Below, one piece after another: positions 23,126-31,959 of a DNA stretch of 41,572 nt (positions within the stretch are counted from its first letter, which is position 1; each line of letters begins with the position of its first letter). The notes under the pieces were generated by a model. That model was not told the DNA's origin. It ran no database searches and saw only the letters and a list, made by a program, of their open reading frames with translations. The stretch comes from Cohnella baijiui (GTDB lineage: Bacteria > Bacillota > Bacilli > Paenibacillales > Paenibacillaceae). The DNA lies in contig NZ_JAJFOW010000051.1 in assembly GCF_020731285.1 (NCBI RefSeq), positions 1-41,572 on the forward strand, read 5' to 3'. The position numbers and the translations under genes are program-made.

Positions 23126-24388
23126 GTGTTAGAACTGGGTACGACAACGACTGCCGCCAAGGGCCCGAGCCTGTTCGGCAACCGCTTCCTCCAGACCATT
23201 CTTCTTTCCAACGTGCTGCTGCAAATCGGCATTTGGGTGCGCAACTTCGCCATCCTGCTCTTTGTCGCGGACAAGACCAACAACGATCCGTACGCCATCT
23301 CGCTGATCAGCGTGGCGGAGTTCGCGCCCATCTTCGTCTTTTCGTTCATCGGCGGAACGTTCGCCGACCGCTGGCGGCCCCGGCGGACGATGATCTGGTG
23401 CGATCTGCTATCCGCCGTATCGGTCTTTGCCGTGCTGCTGACGATTCACTTCGGCTCCTGGAAATCCGTCTTTCTCGTGACGTTTATCTCGGCCATCCTT
23501 TCTCAATTTTCGCAGCCTTCCGGCATGCGGCTGTTTAAGCAGCACGTCCCCGAGGAGCAGATGCAGCAAGGGATGGCGCTGTTCCAATCGCTGATGGCGA
23601 TCTTCATGGTGCTCGGTCCGATGCTCGGTACTTTCGCGTACAGCAAGTTCGGGCTCGAGGACTCGATCTCCGTCATGGGCGTGGCGTTTCTGCTGTCCGC
23701 GCTCGTCCTTGTCCGTCTGCCGAAGGACAAGGTGGAATCGCGCGGGGCGCAGGGCAAAGGACAATTCCGCAAAGAGTTCGCCGAAGGCTTCCGCTACGTG
23801 TGGAACAGCAAGGTGCTGCGGATGCTGGGCCTCGCCTTTATCCTGGCCGGTCTCGCCGTAGGCGTGACGCAGGCGCTCACGCTGTTTATCGTGACGGAGC
23901 GTCTTCAGCAATCGAAGGACTTTCTGCAATATTTGCTCATGGTGAGCGGGGCCGCCATGCTCATCGGCGGGGGCATCGTCGCCATGTTCGCCAAGCGCGT
24001 CCCTCCACAGTTACTGTTGGCGATCGGGATGCTGTCCGGAGCGATCTGCACGATCATCGTCGGCTATTCGACGAGCGTGCCGCTGACGATGGTCATTCAA
24101 TTCATCAACGGGCTCGTCTTCCCTTGCATCCATATCGGGATCAGCACGATGATCCTGAAATGGTCGGACGCCTCGATCGTCGGCCGGGTCAACGGGGTGT
24201 TGAACCCGCTCTTCGTCGGCATGATGGTCATCTCCATGTCGGTGGCCGGCTCGCTCAAGGATTCGTTCTCCCTCGTCTCCATCTATATGGGCGCGGGCAT
24301 TCTGTTCCTGATCGGCGGTGTGGCGATGATTGCCATCATGGGCCAACGGGCGCCGGAGCAACGCCAAGAGGCCGAAACGGTCGCTTAA
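23126..24388 (+). CDS. MFS transporter (MFS_3-like, 12 TM)
   Basis: About 420 residues with 12 membrane segments. Motif A-like sequence FIGGTFADRWRPRRTM is near residue 75, and the first helices read LFGNRFLQTILLSNVLLQIGIWVRNFAILLFV. The type resembles the MFS_3 group that includes enterobactin and macrolide exporters; the substrate is unknown. The start is uncertain: the GTG at 23126 is part of the AAGGAG ribosome site itself, whereas an in-frame CTG at 23135 would be spaced ideally. No partner genes; a terminator follows at 24450. Confidence 0.88.
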   Translation: MLELGTTTTAAKGPSLFGNRFLQTILLSNVLLQIGIWVRNFAILLFVADKTNNDPYAISLISVAEFAPIFVFSFIGGTFADRWRPRRTMIWCDLLSAVSVFAVLLTIHFGSWKSVFLVTFISAILSQFSQPSGMRLFKQHVPEEQMQQGMALFQSLMAIFMVLGPMLGTFAYSKFGLEDSISVMGVAFLLSALVLVRLPKDKVESRGAQGKGQFRKEFAEGFRYVWNSKVLRMLGLAFILAGLAVGVTQALTLFIVTERLQQSKDFLQYLLMVSGAAMLIGGGIVAMFAKRVPPQLLLAIGMLSGAICTIIVGYSTSVPLTMVIQFINGLVFPCIHIGISTMILKWSDASIVGRVNGVLNPLFVGMMVISMSVAGSLKDSFSLVSIYMGAGILFLIGGVAMIAIMGQRAPEQRQEAETVA

Positions 24389-24449
24389 TCGGCCGAATCG
24401 CCTCGAGAATGTCACTAGCTCGCTTGTGCTGTACGGCATCGGATAAAAG

Positions 24450-24489
24450 CACCGCTCTCTCGCGATTCGCGGGAGGGCGGTGTATATTT
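24450..24489 (+). terminator. Intrinsic terminator after the MFS gene
   Basis: A 15-bp stem (CACCGCTCTCTCGCG with CGCGGGAGGGCGGTG, including G-U pairs) around a 3-nt loop is followed by TATATTTTT. Confidence 0.88.
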
Positions 24490-24571
24490 TTATCCCGATA
24501 GTCCATATAGCCGGTCGTGTGATAGGATGGAACAAGAATAGTTGCTTACGATCCGCACGAGGGTGATCATC

Positions 24572-26950
24572 ATGTTTTTCAAGCGTTGGATGCGTTCCCG
24601 GAATACTTTGGTCCAGATTATTTTCGGGTTCGCCGCGGCCCTTGTCCTGACGGCCGGAATCGGGACCACCCTCGTCTGCGGCTACGTCCGGGATCGGATC
24701 GCGGACGGGGAAGCCGCCGGAAGCCGCAAGATGGCCGCCCAGTGGCAAGCGCAGCTCGGTTCCCTCGACCAGGCGATGAAACGGCTGTGCGTGATGCTCT
24801 ACGCCGACAACGACGTGCGCGCGCTGATGTACTTAACCGGAGAAGAAGACTATGAACGGCTCGGCGTGCTGAATGCGTTGAACGCGACCTATCTGAAGAG
24901 CCATCCCGAGATTCAATCGATTTGGATCTACAATCCTTTGAAAGCGCAATATTATTCGACGTCGGGCAGGCTGAACGACCGCGATCGCGAATGGGACAAG
25001 CTGATGTCCTCGGATGATGAGCTGCCCGTTCTCCAGCCGATCATCCGGGTTTGGAACCCGGTGGACGGCGGAGGATCGGATGCGACGGCAGCGCGTGTCC
25101 TCACCTATTTGATGAAGGATAGCACGGGCGGGCGCAACGCAGGAGGCGCGGTCATCCTAAACGTACGGCTGGACGCGCTGCCCGGCTTCCGGGACGACGC
25201 GGACGAGGAAGCGGGTGGTCGCCAAGATCGCGTATTCGTCTACGATGCTCGCAGTCGCTTCGTGCCGTTGTCCGCCTCCGCGGACGAAGCGGGGGAACAG
25301 GTGGGCCGGGCCGTGCAGGCTCGCTATGAGGCCGCCGCGTCCTCCAGCTCGGCGGAGACGTCGGCGCACGTCGGCACCTTCACCGTCCGCGCGAACGGGG
25401 AAACCTATCGCGTCGCCGCCGCCGACCCGGGTACCGGGTGGGTGCTGCTGTATGCCGCATATGCAGAGCCGGAGCCTCCGGCTCTGCACGCGGTGCGAAC
25501 CGGCGCGATCGTCGGAACGGCAGCGCTGCTCGCCGCGCTCTCGTTTGCTTATCGGCTTCTCGCCCGCAAGGTGCTGCAGCCGCCGGGTCCGCTGATGGAC
25601 CGGCTTCCACCCGAGGGGCAGCAGAAAGCGAAGGGCGCCGGACCGGAACCGGCGGACGCCGCCGGGTTTCTCCGCGTCCTGGAGGAAGCCGGCGAAGACA
25701 TCCGGGCGCTTATGAGGGAACGGCTGTCGAGCCGGAGCGTCATGAAGCGATATTTCCTGCGCCGGCTGCTGGAAAGCGGCAGCGCCGTCACGGAGGACGA
25801 GCTGGCGCGCGCGAGACGGCAATACGATTTGCGGTTGACGCCGCAGGCGCCGATTCTCGTCTGTCTGCTGCGGATCGACGACTATGCCAGCCAGGCTCGC
25901 CGCATGCAGCCGGACGAGCTGAACGCGATGCGTTTCGTAGTCGGACAAGCCGCGACCGAGATCGTCTCCCGCGAATTCGCGGTCGAGGCGGTCGATCTGG
26001 GCGACGACCGGACGGCGTTGATCGTCGCTTTTTCCCGGAACAAGGAGGAGGCCGATGCGGACGCAGAGCGGCTGGGCGCGCGCATTCGGGAAGCCCAACA
26101 GCACCTGATGCGGCGGTTCAAGGTATCGGTCACCGTCGCCTGCAGCAGCCTCGTCCAGGATGTCGGTCAAGCGCCGACGGCTTGCCATGAAGCCGAGCAG
26201 ATCTCGCATTACCGGTTTGTCCAAGGCAAGCGTGCCTTCCTCGTGCCCGCCGACGTTTCGCGCCGCGTCGTGCCGCTTTCGGTCGACGCGGTCTTCCAGA
26301 TCGAGCGGAAGTTCATCGGCCTGCTGATCCGGGGAGACCTGCGTCCGGCGGGCGAACAGCTCGATGTGCTTCTGCGGCTCGTCTCCGAGATGGCGTATCA
26401 CGACATGCGTTATCTGCTCCTGCATCTGGTCAACAGTCTGAAGCACGCGCTCTATGAGGCGGACACGATCCCGCTGCGCGCTCCGCAGATTGACGAGCTG
26501 TTCGACAGCCGCCGCCTGTTCGAGCAGGAGACGATGGAAGAATTCCGGCAGCGGCTGATCGAAGCCGTCAATGAGACGTTCGAAGCGGCGGTTCTTCCCA
26601 GCGACGAGGAGACGGCGCTCGCAGAGTCGATCCGGCGATACATCCTCGACCGACATGCCGATCCGAATCTCGGCGTAGCCCAGATCGCGGCCGCATTCGA
26701 TCGGACGGTGCCCTTCGCGAATCTTCTGTTCGAGTCGAGCTACGGCATGGCCATTCCGGCATACATCCATCACGTACGGATCGACAAAGCCGTGGAGCTG
26801 ATGGAAAATACGAAGCTTGAACTGGAGGAGATCGTACGGCTGACCGGCTGGACGAACGTCGGACATTTCCACCGGCAGTTCGAAGCCCGGTACGGCTTCG
26901 GTCCGCGGGACTATGTCTCGCAGCTCGCGGGCAAGCGTCTCACGCCCTGA
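24572..26950 (+). CDS. Membrane-anchored AraC-family regulator with extracellular sensor
   Basis: 792 residues. A membrane helix (about 12-32) is followed by an extracellular sensor region (about 35-290) of Cache-like layout and a second membrane helix (TGAIVGTAALLAALSFAYRLLA). A long cytoplasmic part contains a degenerate cyclase/GGDEF-like region (near FLVGQAATEIVSREF-type text). The C-terminal two-helix-turn-helix AraC domain has YILDRHADPNLGVAQIAAAF and ELEEIVRLTGWTNVGHFHRQFEARYGFGPRDY. The ATG at 24572 follows GAGGGTGAT; the TTG at 24542 has no such site. This architecture is common in Paenibacillaceae next to sugar ABC transporters, where it senses extracellular glycans. Here the next gene, 41 bp on, encodes a solute-binding protein. 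Confidence 0.88.
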   Translation: MFFKRWMRSRNTLVQIIFGFAAALVLTAGIGTTLVCGYVRDRIADGEAAGSRKMAAQWQAQLGSLDQAMKRLCVMLYADNDVRALMYLTGEEDYERLGVLNALNATYLKSHPEIQSIWIYNPLKAQYYSTSGRLNDRDREWDKLMSSDDELPVLQPIIRVWNPVDGGGSDATAARVLTYLMKDSTGGRNAGGAVILNVRLDALPGFRDDADEEAGGRQDRVFVYDARSRFVPLSASADEAGEQVGRAVQARYEAAASSSSAETSAHVGTFTVRANGETYRVAAADPGTGWVLLYAAYAEPEPPALHAVRTGAIVGTAALLAALSFAYRLLARKVLQPPGPLMDRLPPEGQQKAKGAGPEPADAAGFLRVLEEAGEDIRALMRERLSSRSVMKRYFLRRLLESGSAVTEDELARARRQYDLRLTPQAPILVCLLRIDDYASQARRMQPDELNAMRFVVGQAATEIVSREFAVEAVDLGDDRTALIVAFSRNKEEADADAERLGARIREAQQHLMRRFKVSVTVACSSLVQDVGQAPTACHEAEQISHYRFVQGKRAFLVPADVSRRVVPLSVDAVFQIERKFIGLLIRGDLRPAGEQLDVLLRLVSEMAYHDMRYLLLHLVNSLKHALYEADTIPLRAPQIDELFDSRRLFEQETMEEFRQRLIEAVNETFEAAVLPSDEETALAESIRRYILDRHADPNLGVAQIAAAFDRTVPFANLLFESSYGMAIPAYIHHVRIDKAVELMENTKLELEEIVRLTGWTNVGHFHRQFEARYGFGPRDYVSQLAGKRLTP

Positions 26951-26991
26951 CGGCACGGAAAGCAAGAACGGAAGCGGGGGAGGGATCGAGG

Positions 26992-28488
26992 ATGAAGCGG
27001 CGGATGCGGGCGGGAGCACATGTTCTAGGGACTGCGGCGATCGCCGGCCTGCTGCTGATCGCGGGATGCGGCGCGGACGAGGAGCCGAGGCAAGGCGCGC
27101 CGTCCGGCTCGTCCGCGGCGGTCCGGCTCCCTCCGTACGTGATCAAATGGTATTTGCCCGGACATCCGCAAGCGGACGGGCGCCGCGTGCTGGACGAGAT
27201 GAACCGGATCCTGCGTACGAAAATCAACGCGACCGTCGATCTGACATGGATCGACGAGGCGCATTACGCGGACGAGCTCGAAGCCGTTTTGGCTTCCGGA
27301 GCGAAGGCCGATCTCGTTTTCCTCTCGTACCGGAAGGACGATTTTGCCGCGCACGCGCGCGCGGGCGAGCTTCGGGATCTGACGAATCTGCTCTCCCGAT
27401 ACGGATCGGGCATTCGGGAGCAGGTCCCGGATTACGCTTGGGATGCCGCCCGCGTGGATGGCCGGTTGTACGGGATCGTCAACGTGCAGCTTTGGACGAA
27501 GAAGCCGGCGATTCGGGTATCCAGGGAGATGGCCGATATGTTCGATCTCCAGGCGCTGAACATCCGCGACTTGGGCGATCTGACCCCTTTTCTGGACAAG
27601 GCGATGTCTTACGAAGGCGCTCAAAAGTTCGGATTTCGAGCCGACGCGTCAGCCGATTACCCGTCCGCATACGAAGCGGCGCTGGGCATCGAATCGCTGG
27701 GCGAGGGCAATCCGGCCGTCGCGACGGAAGAGGACGGACGCCTTCGGGCCGTCAATCTGTACGGACAGCCGTCGTATGTCCGCTATTTGCAGCTGATGCA
27801 CGAGTGGTACGACAAAGGGTGGATCCGCAAGGACGCGCCGACGATCGTCGACGATGCGGCGGATGTCGCCGCAGATCGGTATATCGCGACGCCGGCTTCC
27901 GATTGGTCGGACGACGCCGACAGTCGATACGTAATTCAGCCGATCGCCGGCCCGGCAAAAATCGGTAACGAATCGATCGGCAGCTCGCTGACGGCCATTC
28001 CCCAAAGCTCGGCGGATCCGGCGCGGGCGCTCATGCTGTGCAATTTGCTCTATTCCGATCCGCAGTTGTACAGCCTGATGAGCTACGGTATCGAGGGCGT
28101 GCACTACAATCTGGTTGACGGCGACTACGCCGAGCCGATCGCGGATAGCGGCTACCATGCGGATGCGGGCTGGCGGTTCGGCAACCCCTTTCGCGCGCTC
28201 CCCCGTGCCCATCGGGAGAAGGCCTGGCTGCAGGCCGGACCGGCGCGCAACGCCGAGGCGCCGCGCTCCCCGCTGCTCGGCTTTCATTTCGATCCGTCCG
28301 ACGTCCGGGAAGAGCTGGCGCGGTGCGCCTCGGTGATGGGCAAGCACCGGGCCGGGCTGGTTACGGGGGCGGTCGATCCCGACGAAGCGCTCCCCGCGCT
28401 GAATCGCGAATTGCGGCAGGCGGGCATCGACCGACTGATCGCCGAGGCGCAGCGGCAGCTCGATCAATGGGCGGCTTCCCGCGCCTAA
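26992..28488 (+). CDS. Extracellular solute-binding lipoprotein (ABC sugar type)
   Basis: 498 residues. The lipoprotein signal is MKRRMR, then a hydrophobic stretch and the lipobox IAGC (Cys26). The mature part has the family-1 solute-binding pattern: VIKWYLPGHPQADGRRVLDEMN, LASGAKADLVFLSY, LLSRYG.GIREQVPDYAWDAARVDGRLYGI, LMHEWYDKGWIRKDAP. The C-terminal region (residues about 390-490) is like DUF3502. It should bind an oligosaccharide outside the membrane and deliver it to ABC permeases, but none are encoded nearby, so either a distant permease pair is used or it serves as a sensor partner of the upstream regulator. Confidence 0.88.
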   Translation: MKRRMRAGAHVLGTAAIAGLLLIAGCGADEEPRQGAPSGSSAAVRLPPYVIKWYLPGHPQADGRRVLDEMNRILRTKINATVDLTWIDEAHYADELEAVLASGAKADLVFLSYRKDDFAAHARAGELRDLTNLLSRYGSGIREQVPDYAWDAARVDGRLYGIVNVQLWTKKPAIRVSREMADMFDLQALNIRDLGDLTPFLDKAMSYEGAQKFGFRADASADYPSAYEAALGIESLGEGNPAVATEEDGRLRAVNLYGQPSYVRYLQLMHEWYDKGWIRKDAPTIVDDAADVAADRYIATPASDWSDDADSRYVIQPIAGPAKIGNESIGSSLTAIPQSSADPARALMLCNLLYSDPQLYSLMSYGIEGVHYNLVDGDYAEPIADSGYHADAGWRFGNPFRALPRAHREKAWLQAGPARNAEAPRSPLLGFHFDPSDVREELARCASVMGKHRAGLVTGAVDPDEALPALNRELRQAGIDRLIAEAQRQLDQWAASRA

Positions 28489-28522
28489 TTCGGCAAGAAC
28501 CGTAGGGCCTGCCCTCCAGATA

Positions 28523-28531
28523 TGCTATAAT
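28523..28531 (+). promoter_or_regulatory. Extended -10 promoter of the MFS gene at 28705
   Basis: TGCTATAAT without a clear -35. A start near 28538 gives a leader of about 167 nt with three consecutive hairpins. Confidence 0.65.
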
Positions 28532-28543
28532 GGCAAAAGAACG

Positions 28544-28597
28544 GACTCCTCGACGAGGGGTCATCTTTTGTTGAGAGGCTGCGCGATGCCGCCTCTC
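28544..28597 (+). promoter_or_regulatory. Two leader hairpins upstream of the MFS gene
   Basis: GACTCCTC (28544-28551) pairs with GAGGGGTC (28555-28562) over a 3-nt loop. GAGAGGC (28573-28579) pairs with GCCTCTC (28591-28597). Neither is followed by a U-run. With the element at 28613 they make a structured leader that may be regulatory. Confidence 0.5.
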
Positions 28598-28612
28598 GCT
28601 TTCATTCTCCCC

Positions 28613-28667
28613 GGCAAGCGCGGGTTCGCCCTCTTTCATGAGGACGGCGAAGCCGTTTTTTGCTTGC
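28613..28667 (+). repeat. Dispersed hairpin element in the MFS leader
   Basis: Outer stem GCAAGC (28614-28619) with GCTTGC (28662-28667), inner CGCC..GGCG, then AAGCCG and a T6 run. ACGGC-GAA-GCCGT followed by TTTTT inside it is a compact terminator that competes with the inner stem. It is related in layout to the elements at 16452, 34448 and 35216. Confidence 0.65.
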
Positions 28668-28704
28668 TCGCGGGAAGGGCACGACAGCCAGAGGAGGTAG
28701 ACGG

Positions 28705-29916
28705 GTGTCATTTTCCTGGAAAAAGAACTTGTACGTCTTGTGGCTGGGCGTCTTTTTTTGCAGCACGGCTTACTCCATCTCCATTCCGTTCATCCCGCTG
28801 TTTCTCCGTCACGATCTCGGTGTCTCCACCCATCTCGAGCTGTGGTCCGGCTTCGCGTTCGGCATCACGTTTCTCGCCAGCGCGCTGATCGCGCCCTACT
28901 GGGGCTCGCTCGCCGACAAGTATGGACGCAAGCCGATGCTTATCCGCTCCGGATACAGCCTGGCCGCGCTGTACGTCCTTACCTATTTCGTGCACGATCC
29001 GTACCTGTTTCTCGTCCTCCGCGTGTTTCAGGGTCTGTTGGCCGGCTACGTTCCCGCCTCGATCGCGCTCGTGGCGACCAACACGCCGGAGGAAAAGTCG
29101 GGCTACGCGCTCGGCGTCATGGCGACGTCCGGCGCCACGGGCAGCATTCTCGGCCCGCTCGTCGGCGGTTTCGTGAGCCACCTGATAGGCAACCGGGAGG
29201 CGTTTCTCTTTTCGGGCGGGGTGGTGCTCGTGGCGGCGCTGATCGCCACCTTTCTGGTCCGCGAGGACAAGTTCAATCGTTCGGGCAAACGGTCCAGCAT
29301 CCGCGACGATCTGAAGCACGCGCTTCATAACCGCACGTTCGTCAACCTGCTTCTCCTGGTCGGGATCAGCAGCTTTTCGGTGATGATCCTGGAGCCGCTG
29401 CTGACCGTCTACGTCCTGGAGATCGGCGGCAGCCAGCACGACGCGTCCTTGCAGTCCGGCATTATTTTCTCGGCCGTCGGGATCGCCACGCTCATCGCGG
29501 CGCCGCAGTGGGGACGCTTCGGGCAGCGCTTCGGTTTTATGAAAGTGCTGATCATCGGGCTGCTAGGCGGCGGCCTCGGCAACTTGCTGCAATTTTTCGT
29601 GGGCCACTATGCCGAGTTCGGCGCGCTCCGCTTCGTCTACGGCTTGTTCTTCGCGGGCGTCTACCCGGCGCTGAACGCGATGATCGTGCGCGTTACCGAG
29701 CCGGCGTTCCGCGGACGGGCGTTCAGCCTCAGCCAGTCCTCCACGCAGCTCGCGACGATGCTCGGACCGATGGTCGGCGGCGCGCTCGCCGGGTGGATCC
29801 CGATCCGCTGGATTTTCGTCGTTAACGGCGCCATCCTGCTCCTGTCCGCCGTCCTTCTCTTTCGCCAGCGCGGGCTGGACCGCCGGGTGGAGGCATCGTC
29901 CGGGACCGCCGTCTGA
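28705..29916 (+). CDS. MFS transporter (DHA1-type exporter, MdtG-like)
   Basis: 403 residues, 12 membrane segments. The GTG at 28705 is chosen because GAGGAGGT lies 7 nt upstream; the open frame extends to 28660 without such a site. Motif A is GSLADKYGRKPM near residue 70 and motif C-like ATSGATGSILGPLVGGFVSH near 140. The second half repeats the motif weakly (PQWGRFGQRFGFMKV). The DHA1 pattern points to a proton-driven multidrug exporter, but the substrate is not predictable. The long structured leader is unusual for such a gene. Confidence 0.9.
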   Translation: MSFSWKKNLYVLWLGVFFCSTAYSISIPFIPLFLRHDLGVSTHLELWSGFAFGITFLASALIAPYWGSLADKYGRKPMLIRSGYSLAALYVLTYFVHDPYLFLVLRVFQGLLAGYVPASIALVATNTPEEKSGYALGVMATSGATGSILGPLVGGFVSHLIGNREAFLFSGGVVLVAALIATFLVREDKFNRSGKRSSIRDDLKHALHNRTFVNLLLLVGISSFSVMILEPLLTVYVLEIGGSQHDASLQSGIIFSAVGIATLIAAPQWGRFGQRFGFMKVLIIGLLGGGLGNLLQFFVGHYAEFGALRFVYGLFFAGVYPALNAMIVRVTEPAFRGRAFSLSQSSTQLATMLGPMVGGALAGWIPIRWIFVVNGAILLLSAVLLFRQRGLDRRVEASSGTAV

Positions 29917-29940
29917 CGCTTCCGCGCATTAGCGGCGCAA

Positions 29941-29969
29941 CGAATCGCATCTCTCGCGGATGCGATTCG
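29941..29969. repeat. Perfect 11-bp inverted repeat over the AEC promoter
   Basis: CGAATCGCATC (29941-29951) and GATGCGATTCG (29959-29969) are exact complements 7 bp apart. They end one base before the TGCTATAAT at 29971, where a -35 would be. No T-run follows, so an operator is more likely than a terminator. Confidence 0.7.
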
Positions 29970-29970
29970 A

Positions 29971-29979
29971 TGCTATAAT
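29971..29979 (+). promoter_or_regulatory. Extended -10 promoter of the AEC transporter gene
   Basis: TGCTATAAT, about 35-50 bp before the start codon; the -35 region is occupied by the inverted repeat. Confidence 0.65.
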
Positions 29980-30014
29980 AGGGCATTGACGCTAGCGATT
30001 TCACACTGTCCGGG

Positions 30015-30953
30015 ATGGGAGTCCTCATGACCATTTTTCTGACCATTTTGCGCGACAACGTCCTGCCCATCTCCCTCTTGATCGGCATTGGCATCGTGCT
30101 CCAGCGCAGCTTCAATCTGGATATCCGGACGCTGTCCAAGCTGAACTTCTACTTGTTTTCGCCGGCTATCATGTTCAAGCTCCTGTACGGAACCGCGATC
30201 TCGCTGCAGCTGTTCGGTCAAGTGATCCTCTTTTTCGTCCTCTTCATGGCATTGCAGTACGGCATGGTCGAAGCGGCCGTGCGCCTTAGGCGGTACGGTC
30301 CCGGGATGCGCAGCGCGATGCGCAACAGCGTGCTGTTCTACAACAGCGCCAATTACGGCATTCCGCTGAACCAGTTGGCCTTCGCCAACAATCCGTACAC
30401 GCTTTCGGTCCAAGTGCTCATCATGATGATGCAGTCGCTCATCCCCAATACGTACGGCGTCTACAACGTCAACGCGCACAAGGCCGACTGGCGGGAAATC
30501 CGCCGCGTCATCCTGTCGATGCCGGTCATCTACGTTATTCCGATCGCGCTGGTGATGCGGTATTTCGGCGTGCCGCTGCCGGATTCGGCCGGGACGGCCG
30601 TGGAGTACTTGTCGAACGCCTTTATCGGCACGGCGCTCATCACCTTGGGCGTCCAGCTCGGCAGCATGTCGTGGACGATCCGGCGCGCGATGCTTGCAGA
30701 CGTCGGTACCGCCGTCCTGCTGCGTCTCGTCGGCGGCCCGCTGCTGGCCTGGGCGACCGTCACGCTGATGGGGATGGACGGCCTCATGGCGGCCGCCCTG
30801 ATCGTCTCGTCCGCCGTGCCGACCTCGCTCAGCAGCGTGCTGCTCGCCGTCGAGTTCGACAACGAGCCCGAATTCGCATCCCAGGCGGTATTCGTCTCGA
30901 CCGTGCTCAGCACCGTGACGGTCGCGGTCGTCATCGCGCTGCTCGGGATCTGA
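30015..30953 (+). CDS. AEC family transporter (auxin efflux carrier-like)
   Basis: 312 residues with about ten membrane segments in two five-helix halves, the Mem_trans fold. Conserved features are the N-terminal helix breaks (LNFYLFSPAIMFKLL), NSVLFYNSANYGIPL, and the C-terminal MAAALIVSSAVPTSLSSVLLAVEFDNEPEFASQAVFVSTVLS, typical of AEC carriers. Members move malate, malonate or other organic anions; the substrate here is unknown. An in-frame ATG at 30027 with GGGAG upstream may be the real start. Single gene with its own promoter. Confidence 0.9.
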   Translation: MGVLMTIFLTILRDNVLPISLLIGIGIVLQRSFNLDIRTLSKLNFYLFSPAIMFKLLYGTAISLQLFGQVILFFVLFMALQYGMVEAAVRLRRYGPGMRSAMRNSVLFYNSANYGIPLNQLAFANNPYTLSVQVLIMMMQSLIPNTYGVYNVNAHKADWREIRRVILSMPVIYVIPIALVMRYFGVPLPDSAGTAVEYLSNAFIGTALITLGVQLGSMSWTIRRAMLADVGTAVLLRLVGGPLLAWATVTLMGMDGLMAAALIVSSAVPTSLSSVLLAVEFDNEPEFASQAVFVSTVLSTVTVAVVIALLGI

Positions 30954-31024
30954 CGCGCCGGCTGCAACCTTTCGTCCTCCTCTCGCGTCCAGAATGTAAA
31001 GCTGGGAAAATGAGGGGGATCCGC

Positions 31025-31852
31025 ATGCGTTTGCGAAGAAAAGGCGCCGCCGCTTTGGCGGCTCTGCTCCTGCTGCTGGCGATCGTCGGACTGGCCGGCT
31101 GCGGGGAACAGGGGACGAAGACGGGGGCGCAGCCACCTGCCTCCTCTTCGTCCGGCGAGCCGCTGCCGGAGGCGAAGGCGGAAGAGGACTTTCCGCAGCC
31201 GCCGCCGCTGCGGGTGACGGCGGGCGCCGCTACGTTCGAAGCGCCGCTTGGCAGCTATTGCTGGAGTTCGGAGGGGCGCGGGGTATGCGCGGATATGCCC
31301 TATCCGCCGAAGCTGGCGGAGGCGGGCGCGTCCGTTGCCGTGCAGGCGGGCGAGATCGTAAAGCTGGCGTTCGATCGGGCGCCGACTTCGCTGCAGCTCT
31401 CGATAGATCGCGGGGGAGAGCTGGCCGAGTCGGTGGAAATCCGGGACGGCGGCTTTGCGGCGGCGGCGGGCAAACGGCTGTACGTCGTGAACGCGGAATG
31501 GCCGGAAGGCAGGGTCCCGTACTTCCTGGAGGTCGAAGGCAAGCCGGCGGTGGATACCGACAAAGCGGCCGCCTACCGGAAGATGGCATGGGACGTCTTG
31601 AGCGACACCGAGCGACGGCAAGTGACGGAGGACTGGCGGGAGGCAGCGGTCGAGCCGTATACGGATTCGACCGAGTGGCTCATCGCGCCGGATCCGAAGG
31701 GGCAAGCGAAGGCGGAAAAGACCGCGTCGCTCGAAGGAAAGCCGCTCGTCTCCGTCACCTTCCATACGGAAATGGATGCGCTCCTCGGCCCGCACGTGAC
31801 GATTATCGATGCCGAGACAGACGAAATCGTCGGCTTTTTGCCGCGGATGTAG
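31025..31852 (+). CDS. Hypothetical lipoprotein
   Basis: 275 residues. MRLRRK, a hydrophobic core and the lipobox LAGC (Cys26) mark a secreted lipoprotein. A Ser/Pro-rich spacer leads to a beta-rich region with SYCWSSEGRGVCADM, LAFDRAPTSLQLSIDRGGE and KRLYVVNAEWPEGRVPYFLEVEG, then a C-terminal domain ending TIIDAETDEIVGFLPRM. The ATG at 31025 is favoured by GAGGGGGAT; another at 31010 is weaker. The two cysteines in SYCWSSEGRGVC could form a disulfide. I do not recognise a named family. A terminator follows directly. Confidence 0.8.
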   Translation: MRLRRKGAAALAALLLLLAIVGLAGCGEQGTKTGAQPPASSSSGEPLPEAKAEEDFPQPPPLRVTAGAATFEAPLGSYCWSSEGRGVCADMPYPPKLAEAGASVAVQAGEIVKLAFDRAPTSLQLSIDRGGELAESVEIRDGGFAAAAGKRLYVVNAEWPEGRVPYFLEVEGKPAVDTDKAAAYRKMAWDVLSDTERRQVTEDWREAAVEPYTDSTEWLIAPDPKGQAKAEKTASLEGKPLVSVTFHTEMDALLGPHVTIIDAETDEIVGFLPRM

Positions 31853-31853
31853 G

Positions 31854-31892
31854 GACGGCGCTCCGCCTGGCAGGCGGGGCGTCTTCTTTTTT
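31854..31892 (+). terminator. Intrinsic terminator after the lipoprotein gene
   Basis: CGCTCCGCC (31859-31867) pairs with GGCGGGGCG (31873-31881) over a 5-nt loop, followed by TCTTCTTTTTT. Confidence 0.88.
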
Positions 31893-31959
31893 GTCCCATT
31901 TTCGCATAGGTATGAGCATGGTTTACTTGCGAACAAGGCGACAGCGCGGGAGGTTAGCC

